From positions 108,471-170,970 of the forward strand of contig CAUYUJ010017915.1 of NCBI GenBank assembly GCA_963575745.1: a stretch of DNA of 62,500 bases, given 5' to 3'. Positions within the stretch are counted from its first letter, which is position 1. Every line of letters starts with the position of its first letter. Of the stretch, positions 53,905 through 62,500 are shown piece after piece. Under the pieces are notes generated by a model. It made no database searches. It was not told the origin of the DNA and saw only the letters and a program-made list of their open reading frames with translations. The position numbers were made by a program, and so were the translations under genes. The DNA comes from Prorocentrum cordatum. Its lineage: Eukaryota > Sar > Dinophyceae > Prorocentrales > Prorocentraceae.

Positions 53905-54245
53905 CCCTTTTGCAGTCCACCCGCACAGTAAGGGATGGCAGCCTTCCCAAGGGGTACCCCTGCATCCTTGCCTCCTCGGCCGAAAAGCTTCGAAAAGCTT
54001 CGGAATGGGCGTTCTAAAACGACGCGAGGATCGGGACAAAATCGGATCGGGATAACTCGAAATCTCTGAGAATCGGCGGGTTTGGAGGATGTATTGGGCG
54101 CCGCGGCCGCTCCAGAGCGTTCCGGAACGCTCTAAGAGCGCTCCGGAACGCTCTGGAGCGATTTATCCCGATCCTAGCCCTGTTTTACGTTCAAGGCCCT
54201 TGCATCCTTATCGCGCATTCTCATGCTACGGGCCGACTGTATCGC
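53905..54245 (+). repeat. Interspersed repeat family R3, copy 3 (interrupted)
   Basis: CCACCCGCACAGTAAGGGAT...CCTTGCCTCCTCGGCC, then, after an unrelated insert, CAAGGCCCTTGCATCCTTAT. The insert (about 53990-54190) contains the palindrome at 54110-54160. Confidence 0.6.
54110..54160. repeat. Perfect 51-bp palindrome
   Basis: GCTCCAGAGCGTTCCGGA at the left end is the exact reverse complement of the right end; the centre CGCTCTAAGAGCG is itself palindromic. Confidence 0.92.
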
Positions 54246-54632
54246 ACCCCTCATTGAGCAAAGACCACGCAAGAGGCAAGCTGCAGAGCAAACGTGCGCA
54301 ACACAGGAGCCCAGCAGGCAGTCTTACAGCCAGTGATGGGGCATGGCGCAGCGCATGCTGCGTGCGTCCTGTTAGTTGGAGGCCCTGTTACGGTGTGCTT
54401 TACCGCCATAGTTTTGGGAGCCCGATGCATTTGTCATGCATGTGCTCTTGTTTGGCATGACTCTTTCCTGAGCGCGCCAGTGGAAAGGCAACGACCAGCA
54501 AGAAATGCATCCTTTGCATCGAATAAGAAATTACAGTCCAACATGTGCTCGAGAATGTGCATCTGACCTCCCACTTCTCAGGCGTCTCACGCCTAGCACT
54601 GGCTGTGTGTGTGTGTGCGTGCGCGTGTGAAG

Positions 54633-54698
54633 GCGGCGCGCTACGTCGTCACATCGAAGGACCTGACGGTGTGGGAGTCGACCCAGTCTTGGACCGAG
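54633..54698 (+). CDS. Candidate exon of SH3-like-repeat protein, first part
   Basis: 22 codons: AARYVVTSKDLTVWESTQSW then TE. Acceptor AG at 54631-54632 after a GT-rich tract; donor GAG/GTCTTCC. Spliced in phase 0 to 54899 it gives Y-V-V...L-T-V-W...S-L-K-x-G-D-V-V-x-A-A-G, a strand pattern of the short SH3-like repeats ('lk-GDvV-aaG-peev') I associate with dinoflagellate kinesin/ankyrin-type proteins. Confidence 0.45.
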
Positions 54699-54898
54699 GT
54701 CTTCCATCTCCCTCCTCCCTGTGTCCTCCTCCTGCCCCTCCCCCTGCCTCCGATCGCCCACGCTCCATCCTTCTTTTTATCATTGTGTCCTCGTCGCCCG
54801 CCCGTTCTCCTCCTCCTCCACGTCCGCCCGCCCTCCTCGTCCACCCATCCTCCCTTCCCCCCCCCCTTTCGCCCCGAGCAGACGAGTCGTGATGCGAG

Positions 54899-54976
54899 GT
54901 CGCCAGCCTGAAGATCGGGGACGTCGTGCAGGCGGCGGGCCTGCCAGAGGAGGCCCGACGCCCAGTGTCCCGATAT
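54899..54976 (+). CDS. Candidate exon of SH3-like-repeat protein, second part
   Basis: 26 codons: VASLKIGDVVQAAGLPEEAR then RPVSRY. Acceptor GCGAG ending 54898 after a very strong pyrimidine tract; donor GTATGA at 54977. The next (GAT)n array lies immediately downstream, so the rest of the gene is not visible. Confidence 0.45.
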
Positions 54977-54979
54977 GTA

Positions 54980-55512
54980 TGATGATGATGGTGGTGGTGG
55001 TGGTGGTTGTGGTGGAGGTCATGATGATGATGTTGAAGATTATTCCGTTGAGTTGTGATGATGTTGATGGTGCTGGCGATGATTGCGTGGACGGTGATGA
55101 AGGGGGGGATGGTGGTGATGATGACGGTATGGATGTTGGCGGTGACGATGACGAGGATGGTGGGGATGTTGGTGATGACGATCTGATGATGGTGATGGCG
55201 ATCGGATGATGATGCGGAGGGGGGATACTGGTGACGATGATGATGATGTTTATGATGCTGGTGCTGGCTGATTGCGATGGTGGTGTTGGTGTTGGTGGTG
55301 GTGGCGATGGTGATGATGACGGCGATGATGGTGATGATGAAGATGCTGATGATGCTAATGATGATGGTGATGGCACTGATGATGCTGATGACGATGCTGA
55401 TGTTGATGAGGTGATGATGATGTTGATGATGATGCTGATGACGATGATGAGGATGATGATGATGCTGCTGCTTCTGCTTATGATGTTGATGATGCTGATG
55501 ATGATTATGATT

Positions 55513-55545
<33 letters not shown>

Positions 55546-55590
55546 GTGATGGTGATGGTGATGGTGATGGTGATGGTGATCGTGATGATG
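54980..55590. repeat. (GAT)n array, third
   Basis: GATGATG repeats with GGT and GCT variants; Asp/Met frames are artefacts. Confidence 0.95.
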
Positions 55591-55964
55591 ATCGTTGGTG
55601 GCGGTGCTCGTTCAGAGAGCAATCGAATGGGGCTGTTCTGTTTCGCAAGAGGGCCACTGGAGCGAGCTTGAGCGCCCTCTGCACTCACCCTGTCCGAGTC
55701 AGCTCGCTGCACGGAATATGATGATGATGAGGATGAGTCCGACGATACGAGGTTGTAAAGAGGCAGAGGAGGAAGAGGAGGAGGAGGAGGAGGAGGAGGA
55801 GGAGCAGGGCGACATAGCGAGAGAGAGAGAGGGGGAGGAGGGGTGGGATGATCGGAAACGGAAGGTAGAGATGAGGAGGATATTCGATCAGGAGGGTGAG
55901 GTGGCTCAAGAGCAACCAATAACAACTTGCGCATCCGGCCTGTGGAAGCTGCAGGCTGCTCAAC

Positions 55965-56975
55965 ATGGACAGAGGTGGGAAGACGAAGGCCGAGTCGAAC
56001 ACTGGCTCGACGCCAAAGGACAAGAAGTTGGAGGTGGTCGAGGGTAAGGATGATTAAGAAGCAACGGATCTATGTATGGAGGAGGCGGAGGAAGAGGATG
56101 AGATGGACATGAAGGGGATGATGACGAAGATGATGGACATGATGAGGGGCATGAGGAACGATATGAGGGTCACAAAGAGGGAGGCGGAGGAGGCGAAGAC
56201 CATTGCACAGCAAGCAAGGACTTCTGCGGCCCTGGCCGAGGAAGCGGTGGAGGCGGTGAAGACCCCACTGAACGAGGTAAAAGAGCCAAACCAGAATCTG
56301 AGGAAGGACATCGAGGAAATCAAGGTCAGCATCAAGAGTACTACAGGATCGCCCAAGAGCAGTGCATGGCAACGACCAGGACCTTAAGATCTCGCAGAAG
56401 CCGAGCAGCGTACGAAACAGGTAATCGCTTTTGGCTTTGAGGAGCACATGGCAGCCAGCAAGATCGTGGTGGAGCTGGAGGACATGCTCAACAAGTTAAT
56501 GGGGAAGGACCATGGCATTTCAATATCTTCTCCAATGGATCCTTCAAATATTGGTCTCCTATCTGTCGAGTCGGTGCCGAAGAAGGAGGAGTTCTACAAG
56601 AAGATCTGGGGCACCTCGAATATGAAGGATATTTGTGGTGTTGTATTTTTAAGTAACAATTTCATACCACTTCCCCGAAAAGTTCAAAAACAAAGAGTGG
56701 AACATACTTTGGCCAAAGAGCATGGTGGTCATCAAAGACGAATCGGGGAAGGAAAAGAAGGTGGCGTGGTACAACGAGCAGGGGGAGTTCTGCACATCAC
56801 CATCCGCAAAATCAGTACAAGCAGACGCGAAGACATCAATGGAGAAATTGTTGAAGAAAAGATCGCCCGACCGGGACACCGAGAGCGAGTGACCATTCGA
56901 TGCAGGGCGGCAGGAAACACAGGAAAGAGGCAAAGGAGGAGGAGGACAGGTACCCGTTCAAACACTAGCCCATGA
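55965..56975 (+). pseudogene. LINE-2 ORF1 protein, broken
   Basis: ATG at 55965 opens MDRGGKTKAESNTGSTPKDK; an in-frame TAA follows at 56055. The same frame then continues through an acidic stretch and a coiled coil (MRVTKREAEEAKTIAQQART...NLRKDIEEIKVSI). From about 56420 another frame reads AFGFEEHMAASKIVVELEDM and IGLLSVESVPKKEEFYKKIW, like the RNA-binding region of this ORF1 type. Confidence 0.6.
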
Positions 56976-57229
56976 AGGTCGCACTGTTTGTACATCGAGA
57001 GGAAGAGGGAGGGGAACTTATCACGATATTCGCGGAGCTGTTCCTAGTAGTATGCTTGGTCAAGCTGATCTATTCAAGGATTATGCGCCCACGACCCGAC
57101 AATATTATATTTTTCAGTTCGTGGTGATATAGATCAATTTTTCAATGTTTCTGGTGGAGTGCTGTTGCAGTCAATTGAAACGACAATCTCGCAGTCCAGC
57201 GAGTGCGAACCGGAGCTGAGCAAGCAACA

Positions 57230-57880
57230 GATGACAACTATCCTCAAAAATGCGCGTGGGCTGTCAGATGATGATAACAATCGAGGAGCTCATCCACGAG
57301 GCGTCTCGAACAGAGTGGGACATTATCCTCACCAACGAGACTTGGAGAGAGGAGCCTCGAGAGTACCTCCAGTTACGGGACGGACACATATTCGCAGCAT
57401 CTGGTGGTATGTCTGGCAGCCGCGGGGTAGCCGTTCTTATTCACAAGCGTTGGCAATTGTCCGACGCGCGCGGGAGCTATATTCCATATTGAAAGAGTTA
57501 CGTGCAGATGCAGTTCGAAAGAAGATGAAGTGTTTTATCGGCGCGGGCTTCAACGCGCAAGTGGGCAGTTGGACGGAGGGAGACGATGAAAAAAAAGGAT
57601 TTGGGCGCCATGGTTATGGCATTCTGACCTCCAGAGGTGAATGGTTGAATGCTTGGGCGACGTGAAAAAACATGACAGTTGCCAACACCTACTTCCCAAA
57701 GAAACCAGAACAGCGTATAACATGTCGTAGTTCAGCTGGGAACGAGAAGCAGTATGATTATATATTGATGGACCGGCGGGCATGGCGACAAGCTACAAAC
57801 GCAGGCGCTCAATCTTACATCGACTTGGGGTATGATCACACGGCCATCCGCGTGACTATTGCGTTCCAAAAGCGACCGGT
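57230..57880 (+). pseudogene. LINE-2 endonuclease (EEP), broken
   Basis: TIEELIHEASRTEWDIILTN then ETWRE supplies the catalytic Glu strand; GSRGVAVLIHKRW follows. After a shift, CFIGAGFNAQVGSW replaces the usual G-D-F-N (Asp to Gly). GRHGYG...RGEWL, then KQYDYILMDRR and DLGYDHTAIRV give the last strands; the usual S-D-H is Y-D-H. Confidence 0.7.
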
Positions 57881-58286
57881 GAGGCAGAATATAACAACAA
57901 AACGGAATACATGTATCCAGTGGAAAAGGGTTGGTTCGACGAAATTCAAACACGAGCTAGACGCAGAGTTGACATCTATCAGAACTGGTGGGTCCCATCT
58001 CGGGGACGAGCAAATCGAAGAATCTATTAGAAAGCGGCATCGAAAGCACAAGTTGCAGAGGCCCCGCAAACCGCCCGCGCCCGCACAACGAGCCCTGCGC
58101 TCCAACATCTTACTGAGCACCGTCGTCGTCCACGACATGATTCAGGCGAGCAGGCCAACGTGAGCAAGAAATTCAAACGAGAAGTTCGAAGATTCAATTG
58201 TTTGTAAAGGACGGAAACGGTCAGGCGAAATATTGGGAAGCATACCAGCGATAAAAAACAGAGGCAAGCGCTAACTGAACAACTCC

Positions 58287-59640
58287 ATGGTAGACTCCAA
58301 GGGCACGGAGCACGTGGACAGGCAATCAGTAGCTGATGCATTCGCAGATTTTCATTCTGACCTATATGCGGCTGAGAAGTCCACGCGCCCAGTTGAAGAG
58401 GCGCCCCAAGCATGCGACGAGGACACCGAGCCGTTCACAAAGGATGACTTAGCTGATACAATGAGACACTTACGTCGCGGAAGGTGCAAGGACACTTCAG
58501 GTATTGTTGCTGAGATGATCAGTGACGGTGGCTGCACGCTGGTGCAAGCTGTCCTGGAGCTGTTCAATTCTATCTTGGCGAATCTGGTCATGACGCGGGA
58601 AGATTGAAGATATCAGTGGCACTGGTGGTTTCAAAGCAGGCAACAGAAACTCGCATGCAGTTGTAGGCTCCTCACTATCATTCCAATATTACACAAACTA
58701 TTTGCCCGAATGCTGTCTCAGAAACTCGAGCCATTATTAGACAACGGGCAAGCAAAGGATCAGGCTGGCTTTCGCCGTGGTTTCAGCACATTGGATTACG
58801 TATGGGTGTCTTCGATACTACAAGAAACGGGTTGGGAGTGGAATCGAAGCTTATGGTTCGCAGCACTGGACTCCAAGAAAGCCTTCGATAGCGTTGAACA
58901 CAGCAATTTGGACTGCATTGAAAAGACAAGGGGTTCCGGCCGGCCACATCCGTTTAGTATCGTACATGTACAGAGGACAATCCGCTTGAGTACAAACTGA
59001 CCGCACGAGCAAGCAGTTCAATCTGCAACGCGGTACCAAGCAGGGCGACCCCTTGAGCTCGCTGCTCTTCAACGCGGTGCTTGAAGACATGTTCAGAAAG
59101 GTGAAAGACATGGCTCTGGCGCGGATTTGGCATTCCGTTGGGTTTCACAGACATCGCTTTCTTATCTAACTTGCGGTTCGCGCACGACGTGCTGCTGGCT
59201 GCAGAGTCTTATGCGCATTTGAAACAGATGTTGGGTGACCTCATTTCTTCTGCTTCTGAAAGGGGCTTGTCCTTGCATCCAGATGAAACAAAAGTAATGA
59301 GCAACCTCACAAAGTGTCACAAAGAGGACCAGCAAGGTATCCCGCAAATACATGGACGCATGTGGTCTGGAGATCGAAGTATTACCACTGATCGGCAGCG
59401 TGATGTACTTTGGAAAGAAGCTTACCTTCGAAGACCCTGGTGCCGCAGAGCAAGACAACGGGATCTCGGCGGGCTGGAACAGTTCATAATCTATAAGGAC
59501 GAGCTGACCAAAAAAGGAGTATTCATTGTACGATCGCTTGAAACTTTTGGGCACTGTGGTGAAGCCGACTGCACTTTACGGGGCTGCTACTTGGGTAAGT
59601 GTGGCGAAGCCGACTGTACGTGGCTGCTACTTGGGCAATA
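58287..59640 (+). pseudogene. LINE-2 reverse transcriptase, active site mutated
   Basis: The N-terminal part reads FTKDDLADTMRHLRRGRCKD. Motif A is LWFAALDSKKAFDSVEHS (catalytic Asp codon 58872-58874 intact). The next block has GTKQGDPLSSLLFNAVLED at about 59032-59090. Motif C reads RFAHDVLLAAE: the first Asp of F-A-D-D is His (codon 59183-59185). Frameshifts occur near 58610, 58990 and 59110. Confidence 0.75.
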
Positions 59641-60081
59641 ACGAGCCCAACGCAGAGCAGATTGCAACGCTGCCAAATACGCATGCTGCGCATGATCCTG
59701 AGAAGGGGTAGGACACTAGTTCAGACAAGCACCGGTCTGGGCGACACTGTTGAGCTGTGGGTTGACTGGGTCAAGCGATCCACCAGAGAAGCGGAGTCAA
59801 AGATGGTCGAGTTGGACATCGACACCTGGGTCGCGGCACAAAGGAGCATGAAATGGGCATGGGCGCAAAACATGCAACAATCGTCATTGAGTACGTGGTC
59901 AAGGATTGCTGCAGAATGGGAGCTTCAGTGCGCGCTTAGGTCTGAAGGAAGACCTAGAGCACTTTGGTCTGATGATATTCAAAAGCTCTTATCGTCCAAG
60001 GGGTTCCAAGACATATGGTATAAGTTCGCCGGAGATTGGAGTTCATTGGAGTCGGAATTCGTGCACAGGAACGACATGTGA
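59561..60081 (+). pseudogene. LINE-2 C-terminal region with a 45-bp tandem duplication
   Basis: LKLLGTVVKPTALYGAATW leads into the conserved tail RMLRMILRRGR, ELWVDWVKRSTREAESKM, WVAAQRSMKWAW and ALWSDDIQKLL, typical of this LINE type. A tandem duplication starting GAAGCCGACTG (59561 and 59606) breaks the frame inside the first block. Confidence 0.7.
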
Positions 60082-60320
60082 GGGCTGCGGCCCCTGCGCC
60101 TTGCCCCACGCGGGTCGGCCGTCTCGGCCAGTCACGGCGCGCCTGCCTGCCTGCCTGCCTGAGGGCGAGGTGGATCGGTTCCAGGAAAAGCACAAGCAGG
60201 AGGAGGATTTGGAGGACGAGGGGGGGAGAAGGGTGAGGAGGAGGAGGAGGAAAACGACGCCTGCGTTAATGCGAGTGCCCAGGAAGAACATAATCAACCG
60301 ATCATGGTAAAGCGTTAGCT

Positions 60321-60482
60321 TTACGTCGGACCTGTTCCTCTACAGGGGGAATATTCAATAATAGTAAACACATAGCCTGGGGACGATTCAATGTTTAATG
60401 CTTTGTAATTGGCCGGCCTAGTTGCTTGATTTATCTTTATTGGTCGTCCACAATTTGCCTTAGGAGGACACGCCCGGCCTAA
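60321..60482 (+). mobile_element. MITE-A copy 9, 162 bp
   Basis: TTACGTCGGACCTGTTCC left, GCCCGGCCTAA right, GGGGACGATT inside. Flanks CGTTAGCT and CGTTACCT agree at 7/8. Confidence 0.9.
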
Positions 60483-60607
60483 CGTTACCTTCGTGCTCCG
60501 AGTGCGCCACACTCCGCGATTCGCACTCGTTCGGGGGTGGAGCGTGGTCTCCAGTATCGTGTCCTTCGCCTCCCCCCCTAGTTCGTTCGACGGCCCCACG
60601 TTTCATT

Positions 60608-60810
60608 CCCCTCCTCCTCCTCCTCCTCCTCCTCCTCCTCCTCCTCCTCCTCCTCCTCCTCCTCCTCCTCCTCCTTCTCCTCCTCCTCCTCCTCCTCCTC
60701 CTCCTCCTCCCCCTCCCTCCTCCTCCTCCTCCTCCTGCTCCTCCTCCTCCATCTCCTCCTCCTCCTGCTCCTCCTCCTCATCATTCTCACCTCCTCCTCC
60801 TCCTCCTCAT
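60608..60810. repeat. (CCT)n array
   Basis: TCC repeats of about 200 bp. Confidence 0.95.
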
Positions 60811-61315
60811 GATGCGGGTGCCCGGCGGGCGACACCAACCGCTGGCAGCTGGGAGCCAGGCCCACCTCTGGCGAGCATGCGGCTTCACTGGGCAGGACTG
60901 GGGGCCCCTGGCTCGAGCAACTACTTCGATCCAGCGTGGAAGATTCTCGAGGGGTCGTTGCGACCCTCCGAGGCGATTGGTCCTGTTCTCCTTGGAAGGA
61001 ACCCAAGGCGACAGCGCAAAGGTGGGCCAGCGCCGTTGGAATCGCGCGCCGTGGTTGAAGTTGTCGCGCTCGGCCTGCTCGCGGCTGGCCAGGCTGCGCG
61101 GAGGCATTGCTGCCGCTGCTGAGCATCGCCGAGCACGCCCCCAGAGCCTGTATTGCTCCTCCCTCACCACTTCCCTGCACCCAGAGTCGATGCCCAGGCT
61201 CTTGGGAAGGCGCTTTGAAAAGTGGGTTGGCGAATTAGCTGCGCCAGAGGTCCGGGAGCTCCAGCAGGCCTGGCCAGAGCTCAGAGCTAGTTCCACCAAT
61301 TCGAAGCCAGCATAG
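60809..61315 (+). CDS. Open frame of unknown protein, possibly an exon
   Basis: 168 codons, moderately G/C-ending, with RRFEKWVGELAAPEVRELQQ near the C terminus and a TAG at 61313-61315. The minus strand is also open here. No domain, start or splice evidence; it may be a retroelement fragment. Confidence 0.22.
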   Translation: MMRVPGGRHQPLAAGSQAHLWRACGFTGQDWGPLARATTSIQRGRFSRGRCDPPRRLVLFSLEGTQGDSAKVGQRRWNRAPWLKLSRSACSRLARLRGGIAAAAEHRRARPQSLYCSSLTTSLHPESMPRLLGRRFEKWVGELAAPEVRELQQAWPELRASSTNSKPA

Positions 61316-61669
61316 GCTTGGGCCCGCATCAAAACCAGAGTGCGCGGGTGGACGGCCACCAACAGAGTCAATCTAGAGACGCTCCCCTCTCCATTCCGAT
61401 CTCGTCATTCGCGTCGGGCTTGCGCTCCCGCCACCGTATACCTCCCAATTCGAGCGGGAGCACGCCCATGCATACACAGTGCTGTCATTTCACTTTTATA
61501 TCGAAGTGCGGCACGCTGTATATCCGCCCGAATGTTTTCATCATGCCGTCAGTTCTTGCGTGCAGTTCAAGTTGTTATCAGCATGTAGATGAGCTCGGGA
61601 AATGCTGCGCCTTGTGCCAATAGCACTTTTCTTCTTCCTCCTCCTCTTCCTCCTGTTCCTCCATTTCTT

Positions 61670-62455
61670 TTCCTTATAAAAAGGTTCTCTCTGTCACACC
61701 CCGAGGCCAGTTTTTAGGGCGGGCCAGGGGTGTTTCGCCTGAGACTGTCACCACTTATGACCCTGAAACTTCAACATCGGCAACAATTTTACATATGGAG
61801 AGCGGGTCCTTTTCAAAATGTGGCTCTCGCCTTAGCGCCGCGCACATTCGTTTTAAACATTCACAAGAGCTTCACGGATTGAGGGCGGGTCGTTTTCAAC
61901 ATGTGGTTCTCGCTTTAGCGCCGCGCACATTCGTTTCAGACATTTGCTAGAGCTTACGGATTGAGGGGAACCCGTTTTAAAGATGTGGCTCTCGCTTTAG
62001 CGCCGCGCACGCTCGTTTTGAACATCTGCAAGAGCTTCACGGATTGAGGACGGTTCCTTCCCAACATGTGGTTTCTGCTTTAGCACCGCGCACATTCGTT
62101 GATACAAATTACAAAAAATTAGGGGAATTTCGTGATCAAAGTGCCAGAACATGCGTTCTGAAAGGATTCTGGATTATGAGAGTGCAACAGTTACATTCGT
62201 TCACGGTGTTGAAGTCACACGAATGGCTTTCTGGCACGATTCAGGATCGCCAAAACGTAATAGTCAAGTTGATTTGGGGCGTTGGAATCCCGAGAACAAT
62301 GCTTTGGCATGATTCAGGGTCTTTGGATGGTTGTCTTCCAACGAGGCGGTTCCTTCAATAGAAATGACCGGTTGTATGGGGCCTATGAAGAGGGAGTTCG
62401 CAGGGAGGTTCATTCCAACATATTTGATGGCTCTCGGGGTTGCACCAGTCCTCCT
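61670..62455 (-). repeat. Repeat IR800, right (inverted) copy
   Basis: Reverse complement of 52470-53300: CTCTGTCACACCCCGAGGCC, GTGTTTCGCCTGAGAC, four 83-bp units with AATGTGGCTCTCGC(C/T)TTAGCGCC, GGTTGTCTTCCAACGAGG, GCCTATGAAGAGGGAG, then CCAGTCCTCCTCC. Confidence 0.88.
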
Positions 62456-62500
62456 CCTCCTCATCCATCTCATCCCATATTCATAGTAGTTCAAGCTGCC

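Larger units (their letters stand above)
55965..60300 (+). mobile_element. Non-LTR retrotransposon LINE-2, near full length, decayed
   Basis: Order: ORF1 with coiled coil, EEP endonuclease, reverse transcriptase, C-terminal region ending at a TGA (60079-60081). It has many frameshifts and lacks the RNase H domain of LINE-1. It differs from LINE-1 in every domain and in base composition (more A/T). No SL relic, poly-A or target duplication was found. A MITE-A copy begins 21 bp after the assigned end. Confidence 0.85.

Noticed and set aside
55898-55915. TGGCTCAAG just before LINE-2 ORF1 as a possible SL relic
   Set aside because: Only the last nine bases agree; CCGTAGCCATTT is absent.

Overview
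The window is nuclear DNA of a dinoflagellate; genus not determined. Two sites carry copies of the 22-nt dinoflagellate spliced leader (SL): 17833-17854 (21/22 match) and 39205-39225 (one T short), the second followed directly by a truncated second copy at 39225-39239. Genomic SL relics mark trans-spliced mRNAs copied back into the genome and are known only from dinoflagellates. G/C-rich third positions in candidate exons, very long introns, and dense repeats fit this. Nearly all long open frames are low-complexity artefacts: (GGA)n, (ATC)n, (CT)n and (GT)n arrays are open in several frames and are not genes.

Cellular genes. Short plus-strand candidate exons at 3.8, 5.4, 28.8, 29.0 and 33.4 kb read, in order, like the membrane-proximal ectodomain of a polycystin/REJ-type receptor ending in a GPS-like Cys-x-Cys-Asn-His-Leu motif. 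If they belong to one gene, it spans at least 30 kb and its largest intron (about 23 kb) holds a retrogene, satellites and at least four DNA-transposon relics. Other candidate exons lie at 0.6, 23.5, 51.6 and 54.6-55.0 kb; the last pair splices in frame into an SH3-like repeat common in dinoflagellate proteins.

Retroelements. A decayed non-LTR retrotransposon (39.2-44.9 kb; zinc finger ORF1, EEP endonuclease, RT, RNase H) starts with the tandem SL relic. A second, unrelated LINE (56.0-60.1 kb; coiled-coil ORF1, endonuclease, RT with a mutated active site) lies between two inverted 800-bp repeats. An intronless multi-membrane-span block at 17.8-19.8 kb follows the other SL relic.

DNA-transposon relics. 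A 160-bp MITE family (here MITE-A) has nine copies with terminal inverted repeats starting TTAAGTCGGGC and 8-bp target-site duplications, four of them perfect, plus a paralogous empty site. At least four more short inverted-repeat families or singletons, several foldback elements and near-perfect palindromes are present.

Repeats. Two satellites (about 90 bp and about 75 bp per unit) each occur at two loci 34-38 kb apart in opposite orientation. Kilobase-scale (ATC)n, (GGA)n, (CATA)n and (AGCAT)n arrays fill most of the rest. I saw no rRNA, tRNA, CRISPR or bacterial-type signals.
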